From assembly GCA_002691245.1 (NCBI GenBank), contig NZHH01000061.1, positions 1 to 52,931 on the forward strand: a DNA stretch of 52,931 bases. The letters are read 5' to 3'. A program made the translations under genes and the position numbers. The notes under the pieces were generated by a model. The model did not search any database and was not told the origin of the DNA. It saw only the letters and a program-made list of their open reading frames with translations. Each line of letters opens with the position of its first letter. The first letter of the stretch is position 1. Of this stretch, positions 1 to 8,484 are shown piece after piece. Source of the DNA: Methylaequor sp002691245 (lineage in GTDB: Bacteria > Pseudomonadota > Alphaproteobacteria > Methylaequorales > Methylaequoraceae).

Positions 1-12
1 CATTCATTTTAC

Positions 13-98
13 GGAGGGATGGTAGAGTGGTCAAATACATCAGACTGTAAATCTGACGGCGTAAGCCTACGTAGGTTCAAATCCTACTCCCTCCACCA
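13..98 (+). tRNA. tRNA-Tyr (anticodon GTA)
   Basis: A class II cloverleaf with a long variable arm. The acceptor strands GGAGGGA and TCCCTCC pair, and the anticodon loop reads CTGTAAA, giving GTA. The CCA end is encoded. In many alphaproteobacteria tRNA-Tyr opens the tRNA cluster in front of secE, and the same order is seen here. Confidence 0.97.
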
Positions 99-101
99 TT
101 T

Positions 102-422
102 CTAGATGTGTTGCAATACTATGTCTGGTGGTCTACATATAATATAATTTCTACCATCAAAGAAAATTGGTCTTTGCAAATTCTTTTGATTTTCAAATAT
201 AAACTTTACTAAATCTTTATTCTCAAAATCTTTTCTAGTCTTATTTCTTAAAATATCAAATTTATTCCCCAATAAATTTTGGATCAAATCTTTAATCTCC
301 TCAAGTGACAATGGATCCTTGATATAATCTCTAATTTTAAAATCTATGCTCTCGTTTTCTAAAATTTGAAGACAAGCTTTAGATTTTGAACAATTCCTAT
401 TGTGTAATAATGTAAATTTCAT
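102..422 (-). CDS. ArsC/Spx-like thioredoxin-fold protein
   Basis: A 106-residue protein of the ArsC (arsenate reductase-like) thioredoxin-fold family. The N-terminal active-site region reads LLHNRNCSKSKACL, with the family cysteine in NCSKSK. The region near residue 85 (LQRPIFFDGRNYIICRPP) matches the family's conserved RPI and RPP segments. Family members are glutaredoxin-dependent arsenate reductases or housekeeping relatives of the YfgD type. No ars operon genes are nearby, so true arsenate reduction is not shown. The gene lies antisense to the surrounding tRNAs, and its stop codon is only a few bases from the end of tRNA-Tyr. The family is clear; the substrate is unknown. Confidence 0.8.
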   Translation of the reverse strand: MKFTLLHNRNCSKSKACLQILENESIDFKIRDYIKDPLSLEEIKDLIQNLLGNKFDILRNKTRKDFENKDLVKFIFENQKNLQRPIFFDGRNYIICRPPDIVLQHI

Positions 423-482
423 TAGTAGTTGTATTTAGTAAAAGTTTATCACATTATGTTTGAAATTTTTATTTTTTTTGTT

Positions 483-556
483 GCGGGTGTAGCTTAGTGG
501 TAAAGCCCCAGCCTTCCAAGCTGGTTACGAGGGTTCGATTCCCTTCACCCGCTCCA
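483..556 (+). tRNA. tRNA-Gly (anticodon TCC)
   Basis: A standard 74-base cloverleaf including the encoded CCA. The acceptor strands GCGGGTG and CACCCGC pair. The anticodon stem CCAGC/GCTGG closes a loop with anticodon TCC. It sits 5 bp upstream of tRNA-Trp and is probably co-transcribed with it. Confidence 0.97.
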
Positions 557-561
557 TTTCT

Positions 562-637
562 AGGGGTGTAGCTCAGTTGGTAGAGCGACGGTCTCCAAAA
601 CCGTAGGTCGTGAGTTCGAGTCTCTCCGCCCCTGCCA
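562..637 (+). tRNA. tRNA-Trp (anticodon CCA)
   Basis: The acceptor strands AGGGGTG and CGCCCCT pair, and the anticodon stem ACGGT/ACCGT closes the loop CTCCAAA, giving CCA. CCA is encoded at the 3' end. In most alphaproteobacteria this tRNA sits just before secE; here the sirtuin gene on the other strand intervenes. Confidence 0.97.
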
Positions 638-641
638 AAAT

Positions 642-1355
642 TTATTCTATCAATTTAACAAATTCAGGGAGAGTTTTACTCGCAGGACCAATAAATATTT
701 GATCAAATAAATCAGACTTATTTGTTTTTTCAATATTAAATTCATACATTAGGACTTTTTTTTTGGTTTGAAGTAAGAAATCTATAAAACCTGCTGCAGG
801 ATAAACATTGTTTGAAGTGCCAATTGAAATAAACACATCAACTTTTTCTAAATACTCATAAATTTTATCTAAATATTTTGGTTGCTCTCCGAACCAGACC
901 ACATCAACCCTTACCCTTCCAATATTACCACAATTAACACATCTAAGTTTGGTTGATAAATTAAAATCCAACTTAATGTGATGCTTACAATACATGCAGA
1001 AAGCTGAATTTAAAGTTCCGTGCATATGTAGAACATTTCTTGACCCAGCTTTTTCGTGTAAATCATCAATATTTTGTGTAACTAAGAGAAATTCGTCTAG
1101 ACATTTTGATTCAAAATCAACTAAAGCTTTATGTGCTTTATTCGGTTTAATTTTTGGATTTTTTAATTTTCTTTTTCTTTCATTGTAGAATTTGTTTACA
1201 TAATCAGGGTTTTTCTCAAAAGCCTCAATTGTACAAACTTCCTCAATTTTAAAGTTGTCCCATAATCCATCTTTTTCTCTAAATGTATTTATTCCGCTTT
1301 CCTTTGATATCCCTGCACCAGTAAGGACAAAAATTTTTTTTTTTAGAATGTTCAT
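642..1355 (-). CDS. cobB: Sir2 family NAD-dependent protein deacylase (class III, CobB-like)
   Basis: A 237-residue sirtuin that removes acyl groups from protein lysines using NAD+. The Rossmann motif LTGAGISKESGI is at residues 11-22. The NAD/catalytic stretch TQNIDDLHEKAG is near residue 93, followed by the catalytic histidine in LHMHG. Two Cys-x2-Cys pairs (CMYC, CVNC) form the zinc site. The sequence FYNERKR (about residue 56) carries the Tyr-x-x-Arg pair typical of class III sirtuins, which prefer succinyl or malonyl lysine, so desuccinylase activity is likely (inference). The gene is antisense to the neighbouring tRNAs and diverges from secE. The length is normal for CobB-type enzymes. 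Confidence 0.92.
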   Translation of the reverse strand: MNILKKKIFVLTGAGISKESGINTFREKDGLWDNFKIEEVCTIEAFEKNPDYVNKFYNERKRKLKNPKIKPNKAHKALVDFESKCLDEFLLVTQNIDDLHEKAGSRNVLHMHGTLNSAFCMYCKHHIKLDFNLSTKLRCVNCGNIGRVRVDVVWFGEQPKYLDKIYEYLEKVDVFISIGTSNNVYPAAGFIDFLLQTKKKVLMYEFNIEKTNKSDLFDQIFIGPASKTLPEFVKLIE

Positions 1356-1426
1356 CGATTTTTTTTTTGGTGTTTGATTTTTTTTTTGATTATGTTAAAT
1401 ATACCAAAAAAATCAATACAATTAAT

Positions 1427-1612
1427 ATGATGCAAAAGATAATTACTTTATATAAAGAAGTAAAGCAGGAGGCCTTGAAAATAACATGGCCAACCAAACC
1501 AGAGGTTATTACAACCACCATTATGGTTTTTATTTTTGTTTTAATTTCATCAGTTTTTTTTCTTCTAATTGACAAAATTATCTCGTTTGCAGTCGAGTTT
1601 CTTTTATTTTAA
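1427..1612 (+). CDS. secE: Preprotein translocase subunit SecE
   Basis: A small single-span inner-membrane protein that clamps SecY in the SecYEG translocon. The conserved cytoplasmic segment KEVKQEALKITWPTKPE is followed by one hydrophobic span of about 20 residues (VFIFVLISSVFFLLI). I place the start at the ATG at 1427, giving 61 residues, the usual bacterial length. The frame stays open upstream to 1367, but that part is AT-rich and unlike SecE. nusG follows after 3 bp. Confidence 0.94.
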   Translation: MMQKIITLYKEVKQEALKITWPTKPEVITTTIMVFIFVLISSVFFLLIDKIISFAVEFLLF

Positions 1613-1615
1613 ATT

Positions 1616-2146
1616 ATGTTGAGTTGGTATATTTTACAGGTCTATTCGGGTAACGAAAAAAAAATCGAGAAAGAGCTTCTTGCTCAAGTGGAGAAGAAAG
1701 GTCTGAGACAAAATATTGAGAAAATTTTAATTCCTTCTGAAGAGGTTATTGAAATGAAAAAGGGAAAGAAAGTAAGTTCAGAAAGAAAATTCTTCCCTGG
1801 ATATATGTTAATCCAGATGACAATGGATGACGAGATATGGCATATTGTTAGAATGATCCCTAAAGTTTATGGTTTTCTTGGAGGCAAAAAAGGGGAACCC
1901 ATTCCTGTATCACAAACTGAAATTGATTCCATACTAAATCAAATGAAAGATGGTTTGGAGAAACCAAAGCCTTCAGTTAGTTTCGAAATTGGTGAACAAG
2001 TAAGAGTGTCAGATGGACCATTTTCATCATTCAATGGTATGGTAGAGGAAGTTGATGAAGAAAAAGCAAGATTAAAAGTCAGTGTTTCTATTTTTGGAAG
2101 ATCTACACCGGTAAATCTTGATTATTCGCAAGTGGAAAAAATTTAA
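1616..2146 (+). CDS. nusG: Transcription termination/antitermination factor NusG
   Basis: A 176-residue NusG that binds RNA polymerase and couples it to Rho or to the ribosome. The N-terminal NGN domain starts WYILQVYSGNEKKIEKEL and includes FFPGYMLIQM (about residue 61). The C-terminal KOW domain contains GEQVRVSDGPFSSFNG (about residue 127). Length and motif order are normal. It is the second gene of the secE-nusG unit and is followed by rplK after 18 bp, with an AAGGAG ribosome-binding site. Confidence 0.97.
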   Translation: MLSWYILQVYSGNEKKIEKELLAQVEKKGLRQNIEKILIPSEEVIEMKKGKKVSSERKFFPGYMLIQMTMDDEIWHIVRMIPKVYGFLGGKKGEPIPVSQTEIDSILNQMKDGLEKPKPSVSFEIGEQVRVSDGPFSSFNGMVEEVDEEKARLKVSVSIFGRSTPVNLDYSQVEKI

Positions 2147-2164
2147 ATTTAAGGAGACTAGAAG

Positions 2165-2590
2165 ATGGCAAAAAAAATAGATGGATATATAAAATTACAG
2201 ATTCCAGCAGGGCAAGCTAATCCATCACCACCCGTTGGTCCAGCCTTAGGCCAAAAAGGTGTAAATATCATGGAGTTCTGCAAAGCATTTAACGCAGCAA
2301 CTCAAAAACTTGAGCAGGGTATGCCTATCCCGGTTGTAATTACTGTTTTTCAGGATAAGAGCTTTACATTCGAGACAAAATCTCCTCCAGTTTCTTTTTT
2401 TATTAAAAAAGCATTGAAGTTAAAAAAAGCTTCTCAAACTCCTGGAAAAGAAGTTATTGCTTCTATTTCAAAAAACGATATAAAAAAAATTGCAGAAGAT
2501 AAGATGAATGATTTAAATACTAATAACATTGAATCAGCTGAGAAAATGGTTGCAGGAACTGCAAGATCAATGGGAATTAAGGTTGAATAA
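2165..2590 (+). CDS. rplK: 50S ribosomal protein L11
   Basis: A 141-residue L11, part of the GTPase-associated centre on 23S rRNA. The N-terminal proline-rich segment PAGQANPSPPVGPALGQ is intact, and the C-terminal rRNA-binding domain ends in GTARSMGIKVE. An AAGGAG site precedes the start. The stop codon overlaps the start of rplA (TAATG), suggesting translational coupling. Confidence 0.98.
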   Translation: MAKKIDGYIKLQIPAGQANPSPPVGPALGQKGVNIMEFCKAFNAATQKLEQGMPIPVVITVFQDKSFTFETKSPPVSFFIKKALKLKKASQTPGKEVIASISKNDIKKIAEDKMNDLNTNNIESAEKMVAGTARSMGIKVE

Positions 2591-3279
2591 TGAAAAATAC
2601 AAAAAAATATAAAGAAATTATAAAGGAAATTGGAGCAGAAACAATTTATAAACTTGAAGAAGCAATTACAATATCTCAAAAGTTTTCTTCAAAAAAATTT
2701 GATGAATCTCTTGATATATCAGTTGTACTAGGAATCGATGCCAAAAAATCTGATCAGCAAATAAGAGGAGTAATAAGCTTACCGAAAATGCCTGACAAAA
2801 AAGTGAAGATAGCAGTTTTTGCAGAGGGTGATGATGTAGAAAAAGCTAAAGAGGCCGGAGCAGATATTACCGGAGGCGACGAATTGATAGAATCAGTTAA
2901 AAAAGGAGAACTAAACTTCGACAAATGTATTTCTACACCAAAAATGATGGTAAAGGTCAGTTCATTGGGACAAATTCTTGGTCCAAAAGGCCTAATGCCT
3001 AATCCTAAATTAGGTACAGTTACGAACAATGTGTCAGATGCAATTCAAAAAATTAAAGCTGGTCAAATTGAGTTCAAAACAGACAAGGCTGGAATCATCC
3101 ACACTTCTGTAGGTAAAATTAGCTTTTCAAAAGACGAATTAAAAAAAAATATATCATTCTTAATGGATGAAATTAAGAAAAAGAAACCTGAGGCATCCAA
3201 GGGAGTTTACATAAAAAAATTCTATATAAATTCAACTATGGGTCCGGGGTTGCAAGTTGATCCAACAAGTGTTATGTAA
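2590..3279 (+). CDS. rplA: 50S ribosomal protein L1
   Basis: A 229-residue L1, the mobile L1-stalk protein and, in many bacteria, the autogenous repressor of the rplKA mRNA. The conserved segment ILGPKGLMPNPKLGTVT (about residues 126-142) is present, and the end FYINSTMGPGLQVDP is typical. Its start overlaps the rplK stop by one base. It is followed by a 109-bp leader before rplJ. Confidence 0.98.
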   Translation: MKNTKKYKEIIKEIGAETIYKLEEAITISQKFSSKKFDESLDISVVLGIDAKKSDQQIRGVISLPKMPDKKVKIAVFAEGDDVEKAKEAGADITGGDELIESVKKGELNFDKCISTPKMMVKVSSLGQILGPKGLMPNPKLGTVTNNVSDAIQKIKAGQIEFKTDKAGIIHTSVGKISFSKDELKKNISFLMDEIKKKKPEASKGVYIKKFYINSTMGPGLQVDPTSVM

Positions 3280-3388
3280 ATATAAATTATTTATTCTGTC
3301 AAAGACTTCAGGATGTTATCTAACATTAAATTTCCTGGATAGATGGGTAGAATCTTTTTTTACTCAGACAGTTATTTAGGAGGTATTA
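3280..3388. promoter_or_regulatory. rplJ leader (candidate L10 autoregulatory leader)
   Basis: A 109-bp non-coding leader between rplA and rplJ on the + strand, far longer than the other gaps in this cluster. It ends in a strong ribosome-binding site (TAGGAGGT) before a GTG start. In many bacteria the L10-L12 complex binds a structured leader at this place to repress rplJL translation. The position and length fit, but I did not fold it or match the consensus base by base. Confidence 0.5.
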
Positions 3389-3904
3389 GTGCAACGTGCT
3401 CAAAAGCAAGAATTCGTCAAAGAATTTAATTCAGATCTTAAATCATCTGAATTTCTTCTTGTTGCTGACTATAAAGGCTTAAATGTAACTGAAATTTCTT
3501 CTCTTAGAAATGAAATCAAAAGTTGCTCGGACTCAAATTTTAAGGTGGCAAAAAACACCCTAGCTAAAAGAGCCATAAAAGACACTCATTTCAATGTCTT
3601 GGAAAAACTCTTTGTTGGTCCCACTTCTGTTGCATATTCCAATGATCCTGTAAACACTTCCAAAGTTGCAGTAAAATTCGCCAAGGAAAACGATAACTTC
3701 AAGATTCTCGGTGGAGTAATGGGTGATAAGGAATTGTCTATTGAAGATATTAAAAATCTTGCTTCGCTACCTTCAATGGAAGAAATAAGAGCGCAAATAG
3801 TTGGTTTGCTTCAATCAAATCAAACAAATATTGTTTCTATCCTAACAACCAACCAATCTAACATTGTTAGAGTTATTAAAAATAAATTTGAAAATCAAGA
3901 ATAA
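3389..3904 (+). CDS. rplJ: 50S ribosomal protein L10
   Basis: A 171-residue L10, the base of the L7/L12 stalk. The start is GTG at 3389, chosen because TAGGAGGT lies at the right distance and the protein begins MQRAQKQEFVKEF as expected. The motif SEFLLVADYKGLNVTEISSLR is conserved, and the C-terminal helix with repeated NQTNIVSIL/NQSNIVRVI segments provides the L12 dimer binding sites. rplL follows after 10 bp. Confidence 0.97.
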   Translation: MQRAQKQEFVKEFNSDLKSSEFLLVADYKGLNVTEISSLRNEIKSCSDSNFKVAKNTLAKRAIKDTHFNVLEKLFVGPTSVAYSNDPVNTSKVAVKFAKENDNFKILGGVMGDKELSIEDIKNLASLPSMEEIRAQIVGLLQSNQTNIVSILTTNQSNIVRVIKNKFENQE

Positions 3905-3914
3905 GGAGTAAAAA

Positions 3915-4292
3915 ATGGCTGATATTCAAAAAATTGCTGAAGATTTATCTACACTGACCGTCCTTGAGGCTTCAGAACTGACAAAGATTCTAGAAGAAAA
4001 ATGGGGTGTCTCTGCTGCTGCACCAGTTGCTGTTGCAGCCCCTGCTGGTGGAGCAACTGCTGAACCTGCAGGTGAAGAAAAAACAGAATTCGAAATTCAT
4101 CTTGCTAGTGCAGGTGATAAAAAAATCAATGTTATTAAAGAAGTCAGAACAATTACTGGGCTAGGTTTAAAGGAAGCTAAAGATTTAGTGGAGGGTGCTC
4201 CCAGTAAGTTAAAAGACGGAGTAAATAAGGAAGATGCTGAAAAGTTCAAAAAACAGCTTGAAGAAGCTGGTGCAACTGTAGAACTTAAGTAG
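3915..4292 (+). CDS. rplL: 50S ribosomal protein L7/L12
   Basis: A 125-residue stalk protein. It has an N-terminal dimerisation domain (VLEASELTKILEEKWGV), an Ala/Pro/Gly-rich hinge at about residues 34-55, and the C-terminal factor-binding domain with KINVIKEVRTITGLGLKEAK. All parts are intact and of normal length. An AAGGAG site precedes the ATG. Confidence 0.98.
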   Translation: MADIQKIAEDLSTLTVLEASELTKILEEKWGVSAAAPVAVAAPAGGATAEPAGEEKTEFEIHLASAGDKKINVIKEVRTITGLGLKEAKDLVEGAPSKLKDGVNKEDAEKFKKQLEEAGATVELK

Positions 4293-4299
4293 CATCAAT

Positions 4300-7200
4300 A
4301 TGAAAAAATCATTTACAGACAAACATAACATAAGAAAAAGCTTTGGCAAGATACCAGATTTGGTTGATATGCCAAACCTATTAGAAATCCAAAGGAATTC
4401 ATACGAACTGTTTTTACAAAAAGATGTAAAACCAGAAGACAGAGAGGACATTGGTCTTCAAGCAGTTTTCAATAAAGTTTTTCCCATATCAGATTTTTCT
4501 GGTGTTGCTGAATTAAGGTTTGTTAAATATGAACTAGAAGAACCCAAATATGATGTCGAAGAATGCATACAAAGAGGAGGAACTTTTGGATCTCTATTAA
4601 AAGTTACCCTTAACCTAATCATCCGAGAGGTTGATGAAGAGACTGGAGTTTCATCCGTCAAGGACATCAAAGAGCAGGATGTGTACCTTGGGGATATGCC
4701 GTTAATGACATCCCGCGGCACTTTCGTTTTTAACGGAACAACAAGAGTTGTTGTTTCTCAGATGCATAGGTCACCAGGAGTGTTTTTCGATCATGACAAA
4801 GGCAAGAGTCACTCTACTGGAAAATTCTTGTTTGCTTCAAGACTAATCCCCTATAACGGATCATGGATTGATTTTGAGTTTGACCCTAAAGATTTAATGT
4901 ATGTTCGAATTGACAAAAGGAGAAAATTACTAGCCTCGTCGCTTTTGCTTGCATTAGATGATGAAAAATCCAGTGAATACAGAGACGATTGCAAAAAAAA
5001 CGAAAAAGAAATTGATTACACTAAAATAAATGGAATGACCCACGAAAAACTGTTTACTTTTTTTTATAAATCAAAAATGGTGACAAAAAAAAAAGACGGG
5101 TGGGAAATCGATTACATCAAAGAAGATTTTTCTGGATCAAAACTTGATTATGATATTGTTAGTTCATCAAATGGAAAGACATACGCCAACGCCGGTGAGA
5201 AATTTAATATTGTAATTCAAAAGAAGCTCGCAGATGATTCTGTTAAAAAATTATATATAACTGATGAAACCATCAAAGGAGAATATTTAGCGAAAGATGT
5301 ATATGATTCAGAAAGTGGAATCATTTTTTTTGAAGCTGGTGATGAGATAGATGAAAACGTTCTTAATCATTTGAACGAAAAGAAAATTGAAAAAATTGAA
5401 ATTTTAAATATTAATTCCAATCAACAGGGTTCGTACATTCGAGACACATTTTTTGCAGATAAAAATAAAAATAGAAATGATGCAATAACAGAAATATACA
5501 AAATTTTACGTCCTGGTGAGCCTCCAACTGTTGAGGCTGCTGACAAAATGTTTCGAAGTCTTTTTTTTGATAGAGAGAGATATGATTTATCACCAGTCGG
5601 AAGATTGAAGATAAATACAAGGCTTAACCTCGACTCAGATCTAAACTTAAGAGTTCTTGAAAATAACGATGTTATTCAGATAGTGAAATATCTTGCAGGA
5701 CTGAAAGATGGAGTGGGTCACATAGATGATATTGACCATCTTGGAAATAGAAGAGTTAGGTCTGTTGGAGAGCTATTAGAAAACCAATATACACTCGGTG
5801 TTATAAGAATGGAAAGAGCCATTAAAGAAAGAATGACTAATGCTCCTGATATAGAAACTGTGATGCCTAATGATCTCGTAAACCCAAAACCAGCTTCGGC
5901 TGCTATCAGAGAGTTTTTTGGCCAAAGTCAACTTTCTCAATTCATGGATCAGACAAACCCGTTATCTGAAATAACCCATAAAAGACGATTGTCTGCATTA
6001 GGTCCAGGTGGATTGTCTCGTGAACGTGCTGGCTTTGAAGTTAGAGATGTACATCCCTCACACTACGGAAGAATTTGTCCAATAGAAACACCTGAAGGTC
6101 CAAATATTGGACTAATAAATTCTTTAGCCACATACTCCAAAGTTAATAACTATGGCTTTATAGAAACACCCTACAGAAAAGTTGAAAATTCTAAAGTCAC
6201 TTCTGAAATTGTTTACCTATCTGCTATGGATGAGGAGAAATATGCTATCGCTCAGGCTAATGAGCCACTAAAAAGTAATGGTTCATTCGAAAGAACCCTT
6301 ATTTCTTGCAGACAAAGTGGTGATTTTTTAATGCTTGATCCAAAGAATGTAGACTTCATTGATGTTTCTCCAAAACAGTTGGTTTCTGTTGCAGCCGCAT
6401 TAATACCTTTTCTTGAGAATGATGATGCAAATAGGGCGCTTATGGGTTCAAATATGATGAGGCAAGCAGTTCCTTTGCTAAAGAGCCAATCACCCTATGT
6501 CGGAACTGGAATGGAATCAGTCGTTGCCAGAGATTCTGGTGTTGTTGTTGTTGCAAAAAGATCTGGTTATGTGAATCAAGTTGATTCATCTAGAATAGTT
6601 ATTAGTGCGATTCAAAAAAATAATTTAGATACAGGTGTTGACATTTACAGGCTTAGTAAATTTCAAAGGTCAAATCAAGACACATGTATTAATCAAACAC
6701 CATTAGTTAGAGAAGGAGATTTTGTCGAAAAAGGAGATATAATTGCAGATGGACCATCCTCAAAAATTGGTGAATTAGCTCTAGGTAAGAATGTTACAGT
6801 AGCATTTATGCCTTGGAATGGTTATAACTACGAGGATTCAATTCTAATTTCTGAAAAACTTGTCGTTGATGATGTGTTTACATCCATACACATTCAAGAG
6901 TTTGAGGTTTTAGCTAGAGACACAAAACTTGGACAAGAAGAAATCACGAGAGACATCCCAAATATTGGAGAAGAATCCCTGACTAATTTAGATGAAGCCG
7001 GTATAGTCCACATTGGTGCTAAAGTTAATCCAGGGGATATTCTTGTTGGAAAAGTTACTCCGAAAGGCGAGTCCCCAATGACACCTGAAGAAAAACTTCT
7101 TAGGGCGATATTTGGTGAAAAGGCAGCTGATGTAAAAGATACCTCTCTTAGGCTTCCTCCTGGAGTATCAGGAACTGTTGTTGAAGTAAGAGTTTTCTCA

Positions 7201-8475
7201 AGAAGAGGTATTGATAAAGATGAACGTTCGTTATCAAACGAAAGAATGCAGATAGAACAGCTTCACATGGATATGGAAGATGAGAGGTTTATTCTTGAAT
7301 CAAGCTTTGAAAAAAATCTAAAGTTGTTACTTGTAAACAATGAATATGAAAGTGGTTTAGAAAAGAAACCAAAATCCCCAAAACTCACAAAAGAACTTCT
7401 TGATGAGATGAATTTATCGAAGCTCAAAGGTATTAAAATAAAATTAGACGCTTCAATGAAAAAAATCGAATCATTAAATGAGGCATTTAATAAAAGTTTA
7501 GATGTTTTAAACAAAACATTTCAATCAAAAGTTGATAAAGTTCAATCCGGAGACGAATTACTACCAGGTGTTATGAAGCTTGTAAAAGTATTTGTTGCAG
7601 TAAAAAGACAGTTAGCGCCTGGTGATAAAATGGCGGGAAGACATGGAAATAAAGGTGTTATTTCACGGATTATTCCAGTTGAAGATATGCCTTACATGGA
7701 AGATGGCACTCCCGTTGACATTGTGTTGAACCCACTTGGTGTGCCTTCTAGAATGAATGTCGGACAAATTTTGGAGACACATTTAGGTGCAGCCTCTGTC
7801 GACCTTGGTAAAAAATTTCATGAACTTGGATCTAAAGCGAATGGTGAAAAATCTAACATTGAGAAGATTAAAAAACTTTTCAAAAGCGTATACGGTGAAG
7901 AAATATTTAATGCCAGAATATCTGGTCTCAAAGATGAAGAACTTGTTAATCGGGCGATTCAACTTAAAGACGGTGTTCCTTTCGCTACCCCTGTTTTTGA
8001 TGGTGCAAAAGAAATAGATATAAACGATTTCTTTGACATTGCCTCCAGCAACACTAGTGGCCAAAAGAATCTCGTAGATGGAAGAACTGGAACCCATTTT
8101 GATAGACCTATAACAGTTGGTCAAATATATATGTTAAAGTTAAACCATTTGGTCGATGATAAGATACATGCAAGATCAATTGGACCATATAGCTTGGTTA
8201 CCCAACAACCTCTTGGAGGTAAAGCACAATTTGGTGGTCAAAGATTTGGTGAAATGGAAGTATGGGCACTCGAGGCATATGGAGCATCATACACTTTACA
8301 AGAAATGTTAACAGTAAAATCAGATGATGTGTCGGGTAGAACTAAAGCTTATGAAACTATAGTTAGAGGAGACGACAATATTGAATCAGGTATCCCTGAA
8401 TCTTTTAATGTACTAATCATGGAGTTGAAGTCGCTTGGATTAAATGTAGAACTTTTAGAAAGAAATGTGAGTTAA
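4300..8475 (+). CDS. rpoB: DNA-directed RNA polymerase subunit beta
   Basis: A 1391-residue beta subunit, slightly longer than the E. coli protein, as is common in alphaproteobacteria. The rifampicin pocket is visible near residues 545-570 (SQLSQFMDQTNPL followed by THKRRLSALGPGG) and carries the sensitive-type residues. The later block GDKMAGRHGNKGVIS (about residue 1108) holds catalytic-core lysines, and the C-terminal clamp segment FGGQRFGEMEVWALEAYGA is conserved. It begins 7 bp after rplL, and rpoC follows after 9 bp. I see no frame damage. Confidence 0.99.
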   Translation: MKKSFTDKHNIRKSFGKIPDLVDMPNLLEIQRNSYELFLQKDVKPEDREDIGLQAVFNKVFPISDFSGVAELRFVKYELEEPKYDVEECIQRGGTFGSLLKVTLNLIIREVDEETGVSSVKDIKEQDVYLGDMPLMTSRGTFVFNGTTRVVVSQMHRSPGVFFDHDKGKSHSTGKFLFASRLIPYNGSWIDFEFDPKDLMYVRIDKRRKLLASSLLLALDDEKSSEYRDDCKKNEKEIDYTKINGMTHEKLFTFFYKSKMVTKKKDGWEIDYIKEDFSGSKLDYDIVSSSNGKTYANAGEKFNIVIQKKLADDSVKKLYITDETIKGEYLAKDVYDSESGIIFFEAGDEIDENVLNHLNEKKIEKIEILNINSNQQGSYIRDTFFADKNKNRNDAITEIYKILRPGEPPTVEAADKMFRSLFFDRERYDLSPVGRLKINTRLNLDSDLNLRVLENNDVIQIVKYLAGLKDGVGHIDDIDHLGNRRVRSVGELLENQYTLGVIRMERAIKERMTNAPDIETVMPNDLVNPKPASAAIREFFGQSQLSQFMDQTNPLSEITHKRRLSALGPGGLSRERAGFEVRDVHPSHYGRICPIETPEGPNIGLINSLATYSKVNNYGFIETPYRKVENSKVTSEIVYLSAMDEEKYAIAQANEPLKSNGSFERTLISCRQSGDFLMLDPKNVDFIDVSPKQLVSVAAALIPFLENDDANRALMGSNMMRQAVPLLKSQSPYVGTGMESVVARDSGVVVVAKRSGYVNQVDSSRIVISAIQKNNLDTGVDIYRLSKFQRSNQDTCINQTPLVREGDFVEKGDIIADGPSSKIGELALGKNVTVAFMPWNGYNYEDSILISEKLVVDDVFTSIHIQEFEVLARDTKLGQEEITRDIPNIGEESLTNLDEAGIVHIGAKVNPGDILVGKVTPKGESPMTPEEKLLRAIFGEKAADVKDTSLRLPPGVSGTVVEVRVFSRRGIDKDERSLSNERMQIEQLHMDMEDERFILESSFEKNLKLLLVNNEYESGLEKKPKSPKLTKELLDEMNLSKLKGIKIKLDASMKKIESLNEAFNKSLDVLNKTFQSKVDKVQSGDELLPGVMKLVKVFVAVKRQLAPGDKMAGRHGNKGVISRIIPVEDMPYMEDGTPVDIVLNPLGVPSRMNVGQILETHLGAASVDLGKKFHELGSKANGEKSNIEKIKKLFKSVYGEEIFNARISGLKDEELVNRAIQLKDGVPFATPVFDGAKEIDINDFFDIASSNTSGQKNLVDGRTGTHFDRPITVGQIYMLKLNHLVDDKIHARSIGPYSLVTQQPLGGKAQFGGQRFGEMEVWALEAYGASYTLQEMLTVKSDDVSGRTKAYETIVRGDDNIESGIPESFNVLIMELKSLGLNVELLERNVS

Positions 8476-8484
8476 GGAAAAATT

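Noticed and set aside
102..422. Arsenate resistance operon
   Set aside because: Only a lone ArsC-like gene is present, with no arsR, arsB or acr3 nearby.
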